The position numbers and the translations under genes are program-made. The notes below the pieces were generated by a model. That model worked only from the letters and a program-made list of their open reading frames with translations, was not told the origin of the DNA and searched no databases. A DNA stretch of 64,000 nucleotides from NCBI GenBank assembly GCA_019843655.1, contig JACDQD010000003.1, forward strand, positions 35,349,282 through 35,413,281, read 5' to 3'. Shown piece by piece: positions 11,801 through 21,645 of the stretch (the stretch's first letter is position 1; every line of letters begins with the position of its first letter). This DNA is from Lethocerus indicus (Eukaryota > Arthropoda > Insecta > Hemiptera > Belostomatidae).

Positions 11801-14800
11801 AATGTTTATGATCGTTCCGTTTTCGGTGGCGTCCAATCTTCTGTTCAGAGTGGGTTTCGTAATAGCCGAACGGGTCCTGTACATTCCTTCGGTCGGATTC
11901 TGTATGCTTGTATCCGTTGGTGTTCACCGATTGTCGACCCATCTAAAAAATAGACTGGTAAGTGTCGAGATCTAGATCTACAACAGGAGTCATTATAAAT
12001 GAATACTAGTCTGCATTTACAACTTTATTTTTCCCCAATTATGTGCAATCTTATATGCGCGGTAATTTAGGATAAAAGAATGCAGGAAAAAAGGAAAAGA
12101 AAAAGATAAAAAGAAAAAATAGATAAAAGATAAGAAAAATAAAAAGATAAGAAAAATAAAAAGATAAAAAAAAAAGATAAAAAAAATAGATAATCAATGG
12201 GAAAAAAAGGAAAAACTGTAAAAAAGATAAAAAGAAAAACTGCAAAAAAAAATTTTTTTGAAATTAGGATAAAAAGATAAAAAAGAAAAAATTGATAAAA
12301 TAGATAAAAAAATAAAAAAAGATAATAGAGAAAAAACAGTATGGAGAATACAATGGGAAGCGAAAAAAAGGAAAAAATTGAAAAAAAAGATAAAAAAGCA
12401 AAAAAAAAAAAATTTTTTTTAAATTCCCGACTCATCAACAGCATGAGTGAAATCAATCCTTCGTAAAATTGTTAACGCACGATCCATTCCCGATATAAAT
12501 CCCTACATTCAAAACTCCGAAAATAAATATTCAATTCAAACATTAACAATGCAAAACGAACATTAATTCAATTCTTCACTGATTTGGTCTTACAAGTTTT
12601 CCCCGTCTTCAGTTGTTGACGCATCTAAGAAATAGATCGGTAAGTGTCGAATTCGCCGTTGTGCGTTTCAAAATTGACTGTAGCCATTGGGCGTACTGAA
12701 AATTCAATCTGTAAAAAGTAAAATCAATTTCAATATTATTTTAAACTTTTCTTTGCTCGAATTACATTTTTCGTAGGTTTTTCGGTGTTTCTCTGTCTCC
12801 TCCTCGCTGGTTTCGGTCTTTTGGTCGATGAACATCGATGAAATCACTTAAGGTGATTACGGACAGGCAAGAAAGGCAAAGAAATGGAGACTATAAACGC
12901 GACAAAGTGACAGTGCAGTGAGGATACGCCCCCCCGAAAAACATCCAAAGTGCCGACAGTGACTGACACACAGCGCTACTGAAGATAGTGAGCAGCAGCT
13001 GAAACCGGTCTACCGAAAGACCAAACCGGCTAGAGGAGACAGAAAAACCACAAACCTATGGTATTCCGACCCCTCGAAGACCGCAAAACAGGTGTGCCAT
13101 CATCAGGGTCAGACTGAATATCACTTATTTCCGATAATCACTTTTTTATACTTTAATATTCCGGAACAGTTATTACTTCCGTATTTTTTTTCTAAAAAAT
13201 GATTTCTCATTTTTACCGCCAATAACATCGGAGTGTAATAATATTTCACTTTCAGTTCCTGTACATTTCGATTGTGCTAGTTTTGACCGTGAACGTATCG
13301 CGTTGTTACCAAAGATCGCTGGACTGGAAAAACGAAAGGACGCTGTTCAGCTCGGGTCTGAAAGTTTGTCCGTTGAATGCGAAGGTCCATTACAATTTGG
13401 CCAAAACGTCGATGAACAACACAATCGCCGTTAGACACTACAGAGAAGCTCTCAGGTAAATTGTCCCATTTTCAATAAAAAGAATTTGAGATACTCCAAG
13501 TGAAATCTACTTTGATTTATACACCCATAACGTTACAAGATTATAATTTTTTTAATTTTAGACTTCATCCGGACTACGAACAGGCAATGAACAACCTAGC
13601 GAACATCCTCAGGGATATGGGGGATATTTCTGAAGCGGAAAGCCTTCTACGTAAGGCGGTTTCTATAAGGTTATTTCACCACTTTCAATTATTTACTTAT
13701 CTATTGACGTAGATCTTAGTGGAATGCAGATTAATTGTATACAATAGAATATTTACAGGCGACGTGATAATTAGTAATATAACGGTTTAATGCGACTGTC
13801 GCTTTTCATGATTGGTTAATTTGTGAATCTGCAAGTGTAGCAATGCGTTATCACAGTCTAGAAACGTCTCTCTGTTCAAAGGAGTTCAATAACGCTTTCG
13901 TTATTAATATTGACTAGCTCAAGTATCGGGCCTTGCTCGGGTTCGCATAAATAATAAAGCGGGAATGTTATTAAACGCTAAGTTTATTAGAGTACTTGAG
14001 GGTACCTACCATTCTCTGTCTGAAGAAAAAGACTTTTCCTCGAACCAACCCCTAGAGCGACTGCAGGGTGGTGGGTGGTGCTATTATATTAGATGCCCTT
14101 ATATATATATATATTGATTTACAGTTAAAAAATTGTAACAAGTTTCAAACTTTTATAGGCCCGATTTTGCTGCGGCTTGGATGAATTTGGGTATCGTACT
14201 TTCGAATATGAAGAGGTTCGACGAAGCTCTATTCTGCTATAAAACCGCCCTTGTACACAGGAAGAACTACCCCGACTGTTATTACAACCTGGGCAACCTC
14301 GTAAGATTCTATTTATTACAGCTGTTGTCATTTTTAAAAGAAATCAGTCGAAATCTCTTTTTATTGCGATATTTTATGTTAAACAGGAACCCCGATATCC
14401 GACTGAAAAGAATAGACCTGAACTGTAAATTTGGACTGCTAAGACTGCTCTTTTGAAAAGGACATCGAAACTTACAATAGACAACAGACTGACGATATAC
14501 AAACCCGTATTAGAACCGAAACAGACTTACGAAATAGAGAAGAAACCCCGTCAAAAGTCCTTCGTACTGTCCTTAATTCTCCCCTCCCTGGTATGTTTCT
14601 AACCACCGTGACCTCAACAAACCCCTACAGTCGGCGAAGCCACAAAATCCCGGTTCCCGAAATTCCACTCCGCCTTTCTCCTCATCCCAATCCACTCGTT
14701 CAGTCCCTCTCCTCTCTCACCCATCCATTATCTCCCTGCGTCGGCTTAAACCCGAGACATCCAGAGATTCCAGTCAAAAGTCCTTTGTACTGTCCTTAAT

Positions 14801-16106
14801 TCTCCCCCCGGTATGTTTCTAACCACCATGACCTCTCAACATACCCCGACAGTCGGCGAAGCCACAAAATCCCGGTTCCCGAAATTCCACTCCCGCCTTT
14901 CTCCTCATCCCAATCCCTCTCCTCTCCTACCCATCCATTATCTCCGCGCGTCGGCTTAAACGCCGCTGGCCCAGAGATCTTCTTAGTCCGATGCCATCAT
15001 TGGGGCGGTCTTCTCCTTTATCGAGACATTAACGGGGAAAAAACAAATTACTCGACATTTGTACCAATAACTATTATAGTTGACGGACTGTATCTTTTTT
15101 TTTCTTTTTTCAGTTCCTCTCGCAGAATATGTACGCGGAGGCGTACACCGCTTGGAGGCAAGCCACGACACAAAAACCGACGCACAGTATAGCCTGGAAT
15201 AACATGATCGTAATGTTGGATTCATTCGGTATATCGATTTATTTTTTTTTTTTTTTATATCGGAAAACATTGGGAAAATTGCTAAAAGCCTTTCATCGAC
15301 GATCACCGTTTTTAACATCGTTTTTTTTTTTTTCAAAGGTAAATTGAACGAAGCGAGAAGTATGGGATTGGAAGCGTTGATAAGTCTGCCGAAAGATTCG
15401 GGCGCTTCATTTCAATTTGGCGAACACTCTCGGTAAACAGGGACACTACGAAGAGGCCGAAAGACACTTCAAGGAGGCAATCGGCTTGAAACCGCAACAA
15501 GCATTGTACCACACCAATTTGGGTATTGATCAATTCATAGCAACTAATAAATTACAGTTTAACGTACCTGTTTTGTTGTGGCCTGCGGTTTGTCGTGTTT
15601 CTGTGTCTCCTCTCGCCGGTTTGGTCTTTCGCTAGACCGGGGTTTCGGCTGTTCACCATCTTCAGTAGACATGACAGTACAGGCGAAAGTGCACATCCAA
15701 AGTGCCAACAGTGACTAACACAGCGCTACTGAAGATGGCGAGCGGCCGAAACCCCGGTCTAGCGAAAGACCAAACCAGCGAGAGGAGACAGAAACACAAC
15801 AAACCTACGGTAATAAATTACGCTATCATAGAAATTATATTGCCAAAACAACAAGAAACAGTTTATTGTACTCGAGTGTATTTTTAATTAACATGATTCT
15901 CATCATAAATTTTTATTAATTATATATATATATTTATATATTGTCCGTCGTTTTTAGGTGTTCTCTACCACAGATGGAAAAAATATAATTTGGCCGAGGA
16001 ACAGTATATAACGGCGTTGAAAATCAACCAAAATTTAACGAACGTCGTCCAAAACTTGAGGACTGTACAGAAATTGATCTCTAAAATGAATCTCTCCAAC
16101 AATTGA
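8847..16106 (+). CDS. TMTC4: TMTC4, ER O-mannosyltransferase with TPR repeats (frameshift, N-terminus missing)
   Basis: TMTC proteins are multi-pass ER membrane proteins; TMTC1-4 are linked to O-mannosylation of cadherins. Exons on the plus strand are 8847-9069, 9153-9342, 9757-9936, 10221-10568, 11479-11690, 11783-11957, 13256-13455, 13562-13669, 14159-14300, 15114-15228, 15339-15522 and 15958-16106. The first luminal loop has the family Asp pair ([18 protein letters not shown]) and [14 protein letters not shown]. Exons 2 and 3 join to [20 protein letters not shown]. Later come CFDWSMGC and [18 protein letters not shown], then TPR repeats ([55 protein letters not shown]). TMTC4 fits better than TMTC1-3. 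The exon(s) for the initiator and first helix were not found upstream. The exon at 15339-15522 has an extra G in the run 15400-15402 that breaks the frame; the other junctions are in phase. Confidence 0.92.
10019..10120. mobile_element. Short inverted-repeat element in a TMTC4 intron
   Basis: The ends AATCCCATTGTACAGTCCCAC and GTGGGACTGTTAATTGGGAA are near-complementary and about 100 bp apart, in the intron after the exon ending at 9936. This is the architecture of a small palindromic MITE. No second copy was noticed in the window. Confidence 0.45.
10736..11395 (+). mobile_element. Mariner deletion derivative keeping the DNA-binding domain (copy 1)
   Basis: The 660-bp element is flanked by TA. 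Its ends are TTGGGTTGGCGACTAAGTAA and TTACTTAGTTGTCAACCGAA. Inside, the frame from about 11033 to 11280 reads [20 protein letters not shown], then [20 protein letters not shown] and [20 protein letters not shown]. This is the N-terminal helix-turn-helix region of a mariner transposase including the GRP linker (SGRP). The catalytic DDE/D half is missing, so it cannot transpose by itself. It sits in the TMTC4 intron 10569-11478. Confidence 0.85.
11962..12612 (+). repeat. Polypurine-core repeat, family P (copy a) in TMTC4
   Basis: The unit begins with CGAGATCTAGATCTACAACA and passes through ATGTGCAATCTTATATGCGC and TAATTTAGGATAAAAG. It then runs about 350 bp of strand-biased (GAAAAA/GATAAAAA)n. 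It closes with CCCGACTCATCAACAGCATG, TAACGCACGATCC and CCCCGTCTTCAG. Copies occur at 21080-21645, 21646-22440 and 30952-31852. In TMTC4 it is bracketed by a diverged 38-bp duplication of the upstream exon end (11931-11968 and 12613-12650). Class unknown. Frames through the purine tract are artefacts. Confidence 0.8.
12613..12639 (+). other. Possible duplicated 27-nt TMTC4 mini-exon
   Basis: The segment is preceded by CCCCGTCTTCAG and followed by GTAAGTGTCG, so it has both splice borders. It encodes LLTHLRNRS, a near copy of the last nine codons of the exon ending at 11957 (LSTHLKNRL). Its 27 nt keep phase, so inclusion would add nine residues without a frameshift. It may simply be a fossil of an insertion-associated duplication. 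Confidence 0.4.
12778..13093 (+). mobile_element. Fold-back element (copy 2, degraded) in a TMTC4 intron
   Basis: The left end CGTAGGTTTTTCGGTG and right end CGCAAAACAGGTGTGCC match the family. The right arm near 12970-13015 still reads CGCTACTGAAGATAGTGAGC then GAAACCGGTCTACC, with helix II altered. No target duplication could be recognised. Confidence 0.65.
14545..14985 (+). repeat. C-rich family Y, two tandem units
   Basis: Two units of about 205 bp repeat the words TCAAAAGTCCTT, GTATGTTTCTAACCACC, CGACAGTCGGCGAAGCCAC and CCTTTCTCCTCATCCCAATC. They match the copies at 6484 and 58000. They lie in the TMTC4 intron 14301-15113. No coding frame is supported. Confidence 0.6.
15556..15810 (-). 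mobile_element. Fold-back element (copy 3) in a TMTC4 intron
   Basis: The 255-bp copy is inserted in the opposite orientation to copy 1 and flanked by a perfect 11-bp duplication TAATAAATTAC (15545-15555 and 15811-15821). It keeps the best-preserved hammerhead-like core on the plus strand (15724-15764). It lies in the last TMTC4 intron (15523-15957). Confidence 0.8.
15724..15764 (+). ncRNA. Hammerhead-like motif, best-preserved copy
   Basis: The order is CGCTA (15724-15728), CTGAAGA (15729-15735), extra T (15736), GGC-GAGCG-GCC (15737-15747), GAAA (15748-15751), CCCCGG (15752-15757), TC (15758-15759), TAGCG (15760-15764). Helix I is five perfect pairs. The closing A of GAAA pairs with the T of TC, and C-G pairs form a tiny helix III, as in the short-helix-III hammerheads of Penelope-like elements. 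Predicted cleavage is 15759/15760. Activity is inferred from the motif only. Confidence 0.5.
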
Positions 16107-16170
16107 AATAGGACCGCGGGAAGTCGTAATCCGAGAGGTGAGCGTATTAAATTTATTGTCGTCCATTATA

Positions 16171-16430
16171 CCGTAGGTTCGTGGCATTTTCATCTCCTCT
16201 CGCCGGCCGGTTTTGCCTTTCGCCAGACCGGGGTTTCGGCCGCTCGCCATCTTCAGTAGCGCTCTGTGTGTCAGTCACTGTCGGCACTTTGGATGTCAGT
16301 GACTGACACAGCGCTACTGAAGATGGCGAGCGGCCGAAACCGTGGTCTAGCGAAAGACCGAACCGGCGAGAGGAGACAGAAACGCCATATTCCAACCCTC
16401 GCAGACCGCAAAACAGGTATGTTAAACCCA
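16171..16430 (+). mobile_element. Fold-back element (copy 4) in the TMTC4 3' flank
   Basis: The 260-bp copy starts 65 bp after the TMTC4 stop and is flanked by a 9-bp duplication TCCATTATA (16162-16170 and 16431-16439). The inverted arms are 16200-16262 and about 16310-16385. If TMTC4 transcripts extend past 16430, both arms would be in its 3' untranslated region. Confidence 0.8.
16312..16352 (+). ncRNA. Hammerhead-like motif in the TMTC4 3' flank
   Basis: The order is CGCTA (16312-16316), CTGAAGA (16317-16323), extra T, GGC / GCC hairpin (16325-16335), GAAA (16336-16339), CC GT GG (16340-16345), TC (16346-16347), TAGCG (16348-16352). Here helix III is clearly ACC/GGT with a two-base loop. 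The left arm (16221-16261, minus strand) carries the same core with one helix I mismatch. Confidence 0.5.
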
Positions 16431-16457
16431 TCCATTATAGTTTTTTTTGTCTCTTTT

Positions 16458-16630
16458 ATGTTACAACTGTAAAATTATACAACAAGCAACATTTATGAAA
16501 GCACTAGCTACAATAGTCAACAATTAGAGGAGAAACCCACTAGTTCCCCCTTTTTTTACTTATTTTATTTTTTTTTTAAATTTTATTTATTTAAACATTT
16601 TATTTAATCATTTAGGTCGCGTGGCCACTT
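16458..16630. repeat. Dispersed repeat, family Z (copy 1)
   Basis: The block begins ATGTTACAACTGTAAAATTA, passes GCACTAGCTACAATAGTCAA and GAGGAGAAACCCACTAGTTC, then a T-rich run, and ends TTTAGGTCGCGTGGCCAC. It recurs at 51625-51785 and, in reverse complement and diverged, as GGGGTTTTCTCC-bearing units at 34692-34860 and 36880-38050. Confidence 0.6.
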
Positions 16631-17358
16631 CCTTTTCAGGCGTCTCCATTATAGTTTTGTCACAAAAAAAACAAAACATTAATTAAAAAGAGTAATTAAT
16701 TAACGATATTAACCTAGTTACTTTTCTTTTATTTCAGTAGTGTTGTGTCTTGACTGTCTTCAGTCTTTCGGATTTGACAGAGTACAACAGAAAACGAACG
16801 TTAAACGGAGGAAGTGGAACAAAACGGAAAACCAACAACAATTCACTGCCTTGAATTTTTAAGTTATATGATGCTAAACATATCAAAAAAAACATTCCAG
16901 TATGAGATAGCATTGTGATTTTCGTTTTTTAATAAACATAGGATATAATGGATAAGAAGACAAAAAAAAAATGCTCACACCGGTAATGTATTTATATATA
17001 TATATATATATATAGGGTCCTTAATTAGATGTAAACCTTTCGACCTCAATCGACGGGTCGAACTTGCCACTAACAGGTACAAAATATAGTCGTATAAGTT
17101 ATTGTTTCTTTATTTGTAACTAAATAAAATAAATTGGCAAACATTCGTTGTTACGACTCGGCAGCAATTTATTATACTCGACTCCCGACACAAAGATGAA
17201 ATATACGCACGTTTTAACAAACGAAATAAATACGCAATGTTTAGACGAATTTATTTTCTCTATTTAGACTGAATTTTTATCGTGTTATCGTTACAAGCGT
17301 TGCTGAAGTGACGACGGTTTAAAATCGGTTACAGAATAGACCGTATCAGACGTCCTCG
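16631..17358. other. Convergent spacer between TMTC4 and the MIC26/27 gene
   Basis: The stretch is AT-rich with an AATAAA at about 16931, a (TA)n run at 16993-17015, and no recognisable exon. It is where the 3' ends of the two convergent genes should lie. Confidence 0.5.
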
Positions 17359-17396
17359 TCACTTGGGCGGCTCTGTTCGCGCGGCACTTTCTTCGG
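17359..17396 (-). other. Candidate terminal exon of the MIC26/27 gene (short)
   Basis: It is preceded on the minus strand by AAATTCTGTTCCAG, a good acceptor. In the phase required by the donor at 23294 it reads (A)EESAARTEPPK then stop. In phase 0 it would read PKKVPREQSRPSDEDV. It is one of three phase-compatible last exons. Confidence 0.3.
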
Positions 17397-17588
17397 CTGG
17401 AACAGAATTTTAAATATTTCAATAAAATCGTAAAAAAAAACTGAATATACTGTTCGCGATCTATACATATCCTCCACCGTTATATGGGAATACAAAGAAA
17501 TAAAGCGTGCCGACGTGCATGCATGCGTGTGCATTGTAATGTACAATTTATCGCAACATATCGTAAATTGGTATTCTCCTTTCAAATA

Positions 17589-18156
17589 TTGGGGTCGGCA
17601 ACGGAGTAATTGCGGAATTCACCGACAAGTGGCGTTGTACATATTTTTAAGTGCGTCACGACATCTTTGCACGGATAAGATTCTTCGATACGTTATTATT
17701 GTTTGGTCCTTTCTGAAACATTCGGTATCAAAATTACATCGAACGGTCAAATTGTGTGTGTATAAAAAGCTAAAATACGGTGAACCGAAGTGAGCGAAGT
17801 TGCTTTTTTATTTTCGCAAACGTGTTAACACATTGCGGGCTCATAAAAAGTTGTACGCCGTGTACGGCCACGAAGCGCCCCTTAAAAGAACCGGTTCGCG
17901 AAATTCCTGTCGGGGTATTTTTTCGTTAAAAGACGAGGAGCGCTCCGGAGGACGTCGGCATGGTGGAGAGGAGGTCGACGATGACCCCAAATAAAGGCCA
18001 CTATTGAAGGGACATTGCGGAGAAGCCGAATGTATCTTATACGCATTCGAAACCGTCTACGGCTTATCTGTGCACAAAGATGTACTGACGCACTTAAAAA
18101 TATGTACAACGCCACTTGTTCCGGCGAATTCCGCAATTACTCAGTCGTCAACCCGA
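17589..18156 (+). mobile_element. Mariner deletion derivative (copy 2)
   Basis: The ends are TTGGGGTCGGCAACGGAGTA and ATTACTCAGTCGTCAACCCG, flanked by TA. The interior is a more decayed version of 10736-11395: [20 protein letters not shown] is still readable, but the SLKDEERSG and later parts have shifted frames and insertions. Confidence 0.75.
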
Positions 18157-18224
18157 TAGTTTCCCGAATGTAAGTGAAATGTAAGTGAAAACACTCAAGC
18201 AGTCAAAACTTGTTCTACAAACTG

Positions 18225-18265
18225 ACAGTATTCCAATCCCTCGCAGACCACAAAACCGGTACGTT
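18225..18265 (+). mobile_element. Fold-back element right-end fragment
   Basis: Only the right terminal words survive (AGTATTCCAATCCCTCGCAG then ACCACAAAACCGGTACGTTA), next to the mariner copy ending at 18156. Confidence 0.55.
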
Positions 18266-18538
18266 AAAAATATATAATGGATACTACCTCGATTTAAAAA
18301 AACAAATAGTTATATTTCATTAGTTTCTAGCTACTAGCACTGCAGGTTACGTTGGGGCAGTGACATTTTTTTCAGTTTGTTTAGTAATAGTGTAGCTGAT
18401 GCAGTACAAATCGGTTTACAATGCCGTAATTCTGCCTGTACAATCTGAATATGTTTTTTTAATCAAACAGTTAACTCTTGTTTAATAACCATGAAACGAA
18501 TATTTACAAAGTCCCAACGTTTTTTTACCACTGATCTA

Positions 18539-18577
<39 letters not shown>

Positions 18578-18626
18578 GGGTATATTTCCTACAATTATTC
18601 CTTTTTTACATACAATACTGAAGTTA

Positions 18627-18733
18627 CTAACTGGTGATACTGTGCCTTGGACAACGGCAACATGCGCCGTTTGCATCTTCAACCGAAGCAGCAGGCGAGT
18701 CTGCTTTCTCTAACATTTCATAGTCAACTTCAT
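18627..18733 (-). other. Candidate terminal exon of the MIC26/27 gene
   Basis: The minus-strand acceptor is TTTTAGTCATCTTACAG. In the phase set by the donor at 23294 it reads (D)EVDYEMLEKADSPAASVED and then ANGACCRCPRHSITS and stop, 35 codons without interruption and with protein-like composition. Of the three alternative last exons it looks the most coding-like. It could instead belong to an unidentified minus-strand gene. Confidence 0.4.
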
Positions 18734-19433
18734 CTGTAAGATGACTAAAAGTTTAGTTTTATTATATTTTATATCTAAAATTTAATAGAACGCCCCCAAA
18801 TATCTTCTCGGTGTATATATAAAATAGAGTTAAATTTAAATTATTAAAGTTCGAATTATAACAACAACAACGGGGAATAGAAATTAAAAATTCTAAAGAC
18901 ATAATTATATAAAGAGTATCCTAAACACGTTTGCAGGACTTCCAATATAAGAATGGGCAAAATCAAAAATCAAGCGTAAATTCTAAATAAATTGCAAAAA
19001 CTAGAAAAAAAAAGCTATTTAAGATACTAATACGATTTACGTGTAAAATATTCACAATTATAAAGTTAAATCTACAATGTATAAATTATTGTATTAACAC
19101 TATTTCTTAAAATATCGCCGATTGTGTTTCTACGCAGTAGAAACGTAGTAGAGGAAAGATTGAAACAAACTGCAGAAGAATAAGAAATCGAAAGCTAAAA
19201 TGAAACGCACAGAAAACAAAGACGACAGATTAGCCCCTCGACATAAAAATCAAAACGCCGAAGATATGGTCTTCTGCTGGACCGGTTTCGGCCAACTCGA
19301 GGTCGAAGAATCGTTACTGGCCATAAAACAGGTATTCGAAACTAAGTATGTTATAAACATTGTATAAATAAAATTTCTAAGCTCGCAAATGATATCTTCT
19401 GGTTGCCGTATTTTGTCCAGGACACCAAATTTG

Positions 19434-19489
<56 letters not shown>

Positions 19490-20032
19490 GTGTGTGTGTG
19501 TGAGAGTAAATACGAATAGTTGGTGTTGGGGAAGCAAACAAAAAATCTCGATTATAGAAAAATAGTCGTAAGACGGACACTTGAGAAAAACTAAAAACTA
19601 CTGAAGATTGAAACTGATATCTCTAACTCCGATACTCAGTGGATACGAAGCCCTGAGGCTTTTGTGCGTTATCTCGTTGGCTGAATATTAGATAATTCGT
19701 AGAACATTTTTTTAAGAAGAAAAAAAAATTCAACGCGCTTTTCCACGTACACTGTGTGTAATAGGGGTTGTTAACACTTCGCTGTCGGCATAGTGTTAAT
19801 TTAATAAAGGTACTGTGGCCGGATATTATTTTTTAGGCTCGTCGTCGAATTCAGTTTTACTTATAATAATATGTCGAGGGGCTGAACAGTGTCGGAAAGA
19901 TTGCGAAAGCGAGCGCAGGAACACAAGGTCCCGTCAACGGAGGAGTACGAGGGGTAGGGGGGGGGAGTGGGGGGAGAAAAAGCTTTGCGAACAAAACACA
20001 GAGAGTGGGAACGAACTTAGGACGCTTGCCGA

Positions 20033-20262
20033 TTAGGGCAGGCCAACTACCTCGTCGTGGTGTTCGTGCGGCATAACGATATGTGCGGCGGTGGACGTCG
20101 GCGGAAGAAGTCGAGTGGTGCTCGGCACGTGGACCTGCTGCTGGTGGTGGTGGTGGTCGCCTCCCGAATCGTCGCTGTAATAGCTGATCACGACGCTGTT
20201 ATCGTCTGTCGGCTCATCGGCCCCGAGCCTCGGCAACTGATACCCGGTCAAGTCGCGGCTGA
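20033..20262 (-). other. Candidate terminal exon, His/Ser-rich tail
   Basis: On the minus strand, after an acceptor-like TTATTATTATGTAG, the frame reads SRDLTGYQLPRLGADEPTDD, an acidic Ser/Tyr stretch (VVISYYSDDSGGDHHHHQQQ), and ends EHHDEVVGLP. It is phase-compatible with the MIC26/27 donor at 23294. Read further upstream, the same frame gives a hydrophobic SILCLVVSCCHYYYVVS, so it might be a membrane protein tail instead. I do not recognise it. Confidence 0.3.
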
Positions 20263-20494
20263 CTACATAATAATAATGACAGCACGACACGACCAGACAC
20301 AATATACTGGACTCAACAAACGACTTAAAAATTCCGGGAAGAACCGGGAAGTTCTGTTTTTTTTTTCCTTTTCAATATTAGACACTACATAACAGGTCGA
20401 TCCAAAATTAAAACATTTACCAAAAGTAACGGGTGGGTAAAAATATCAGGCGGTTCAATAGATCGAAACCACAATAAAACCGAAACCTCTCATT

Positions 20495-21046
20495 TATTGT
20501 AGGTTTATGGTGTTTCTGTCTGCTCTCGCTGGTTTGGTATTTTGCTAGAACGGTTTTGGCCGCTCGCCACCTTCAGTAGCGCCGTGTTAGTCACTGTCGG
20601 CACTTTGGATGTTTTTCGGTCCACTGCACTGTCACTTGTACTGTGGTATTTGTCAGTTTCTCATGTGTATATATAAGTATCTTGTTATTGTCTTATTGGG
20701 GAATTATGTTTGTCTTATTTAAGTTGAGGTGAGGGTGGGATTTTGTTAAGTGTACCTCAGATTGTCCTTCATGACGGGGCTGAGATACTTCAAGCGGATC
20801 AACGAAATCCCACCCTCCCTCAAAGACACAATAACAAGATAAGTATATATACAACTGACAAACACCGCAGTACAAGTGACAGCGACGGTGCAGTGAGGAT
20901 GCACCCCCTAAAAACATCCAAAATGCCAACAGTGACTAACACCGCTACTGAAGATGGCGAGCGGCCGAAACCGGCGAGAGGGGATAAAAACACGATAAAC
21001 CTACAGTATTCCAACCCCTCGCAGACCACAAAACAGGCACGTTAAA
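20495..21046 (+). mobile_element. Fold-back element (copy 5, long spacer)
   Basis: The 552-bp copy is flanked by CTCTCATT (20487-20494 and 21047-21054). The left arm is 20520-20600 and the right arm 20930-21035. The right arm lost the GGTC|TAGC segment, so its hammerhead core is incomplete. The extra central sequence holds a separate palindrome (AGTATCTTGTTATTGTCTT against AAGACACAATAACAAGATAA). Confidence 0.75.
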
Positions 21047-21079
21047 CTCTCATTCCCAGTAGTTCATTTCTTTTTTAAT

Positions 21080-21645
21080 AAGTCAAGATCTAGATCTACA
21101 GCAGGAGTCATTATATATGAATACTAGTCTGCATTTACAACTTCATTGTTCCCCAAATATGTGCAATCTTATATGCGCGGTAATTTAGGATAAAAGACTG
21201 CAGGAAAAATAAGGGAAAAAGGGGAAGAAAAAGAAAAAAGAAAGAAAAAAAGATAAAAAAGAAAAAAAAGGATAAAAAAGATAAGAAAAATAGAAAAGAT
21301 AAAAGAGAAAAAACAGAATGGAGAATACAGTGAGATGGGGAAAAAAAGAAAAAAACTGAAAAAAAGATTAAAAGAAAAAAATGCAAAAAAGAATTTTTTT
21401 TGAATTTTGGATAAGAGACCACAGAAAAATAAGGGAAAAATAAAAAAACAGGAAAAAATAGATTAAAAAAAAAAAGAGAAAAAACAGTATGGAGAATACT
21501 GTACTGGAAGCGAAAAAAAGGAAAAAAAAGAAAAAAGAAAAAATTCTCAAATTCTCGACTCATCGACAGCATGAGTAAAATCAATCCTTCGTAAAATTGT
21601 TAACGCACGATCCGTTCAATAGCGAAAGTATTGAGCGGATCAATG
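21080..21645 (+). repeat. Polypurine repeat P (copy b)
   Basis: It starts CAAGATCTAGATCTACAGCA, contains two long GAAAAA-rich tracts separated by TTTGGATAAGAGACCACAG, and ends GTTAACGCACGATCCGTTCA. It runs directly into copy c at about 21646. Confidence 0.75.

Noticed and set aside
12051..12456. Long Phe/Leu-rich open frames on the minus strand over purine tracts (also 21135-22164 and 31034-31561)
   Set aside because: They are translations of (TTTTTC)n and occur wherever family P lies; composition is not that of a membrane protein family.
19268..19333. Another fold-back copy with a ribozyme core
   Set aside because: GGTCTTCTGCTGGACCGGTTTCGGCC and CATAAAACAGGTAT resemble the family, but the CTGANGA core is absent and no second arm was found. 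The short frame there (NAEDMVFCWTGFGQLEVEES) has no splice-bounded start.
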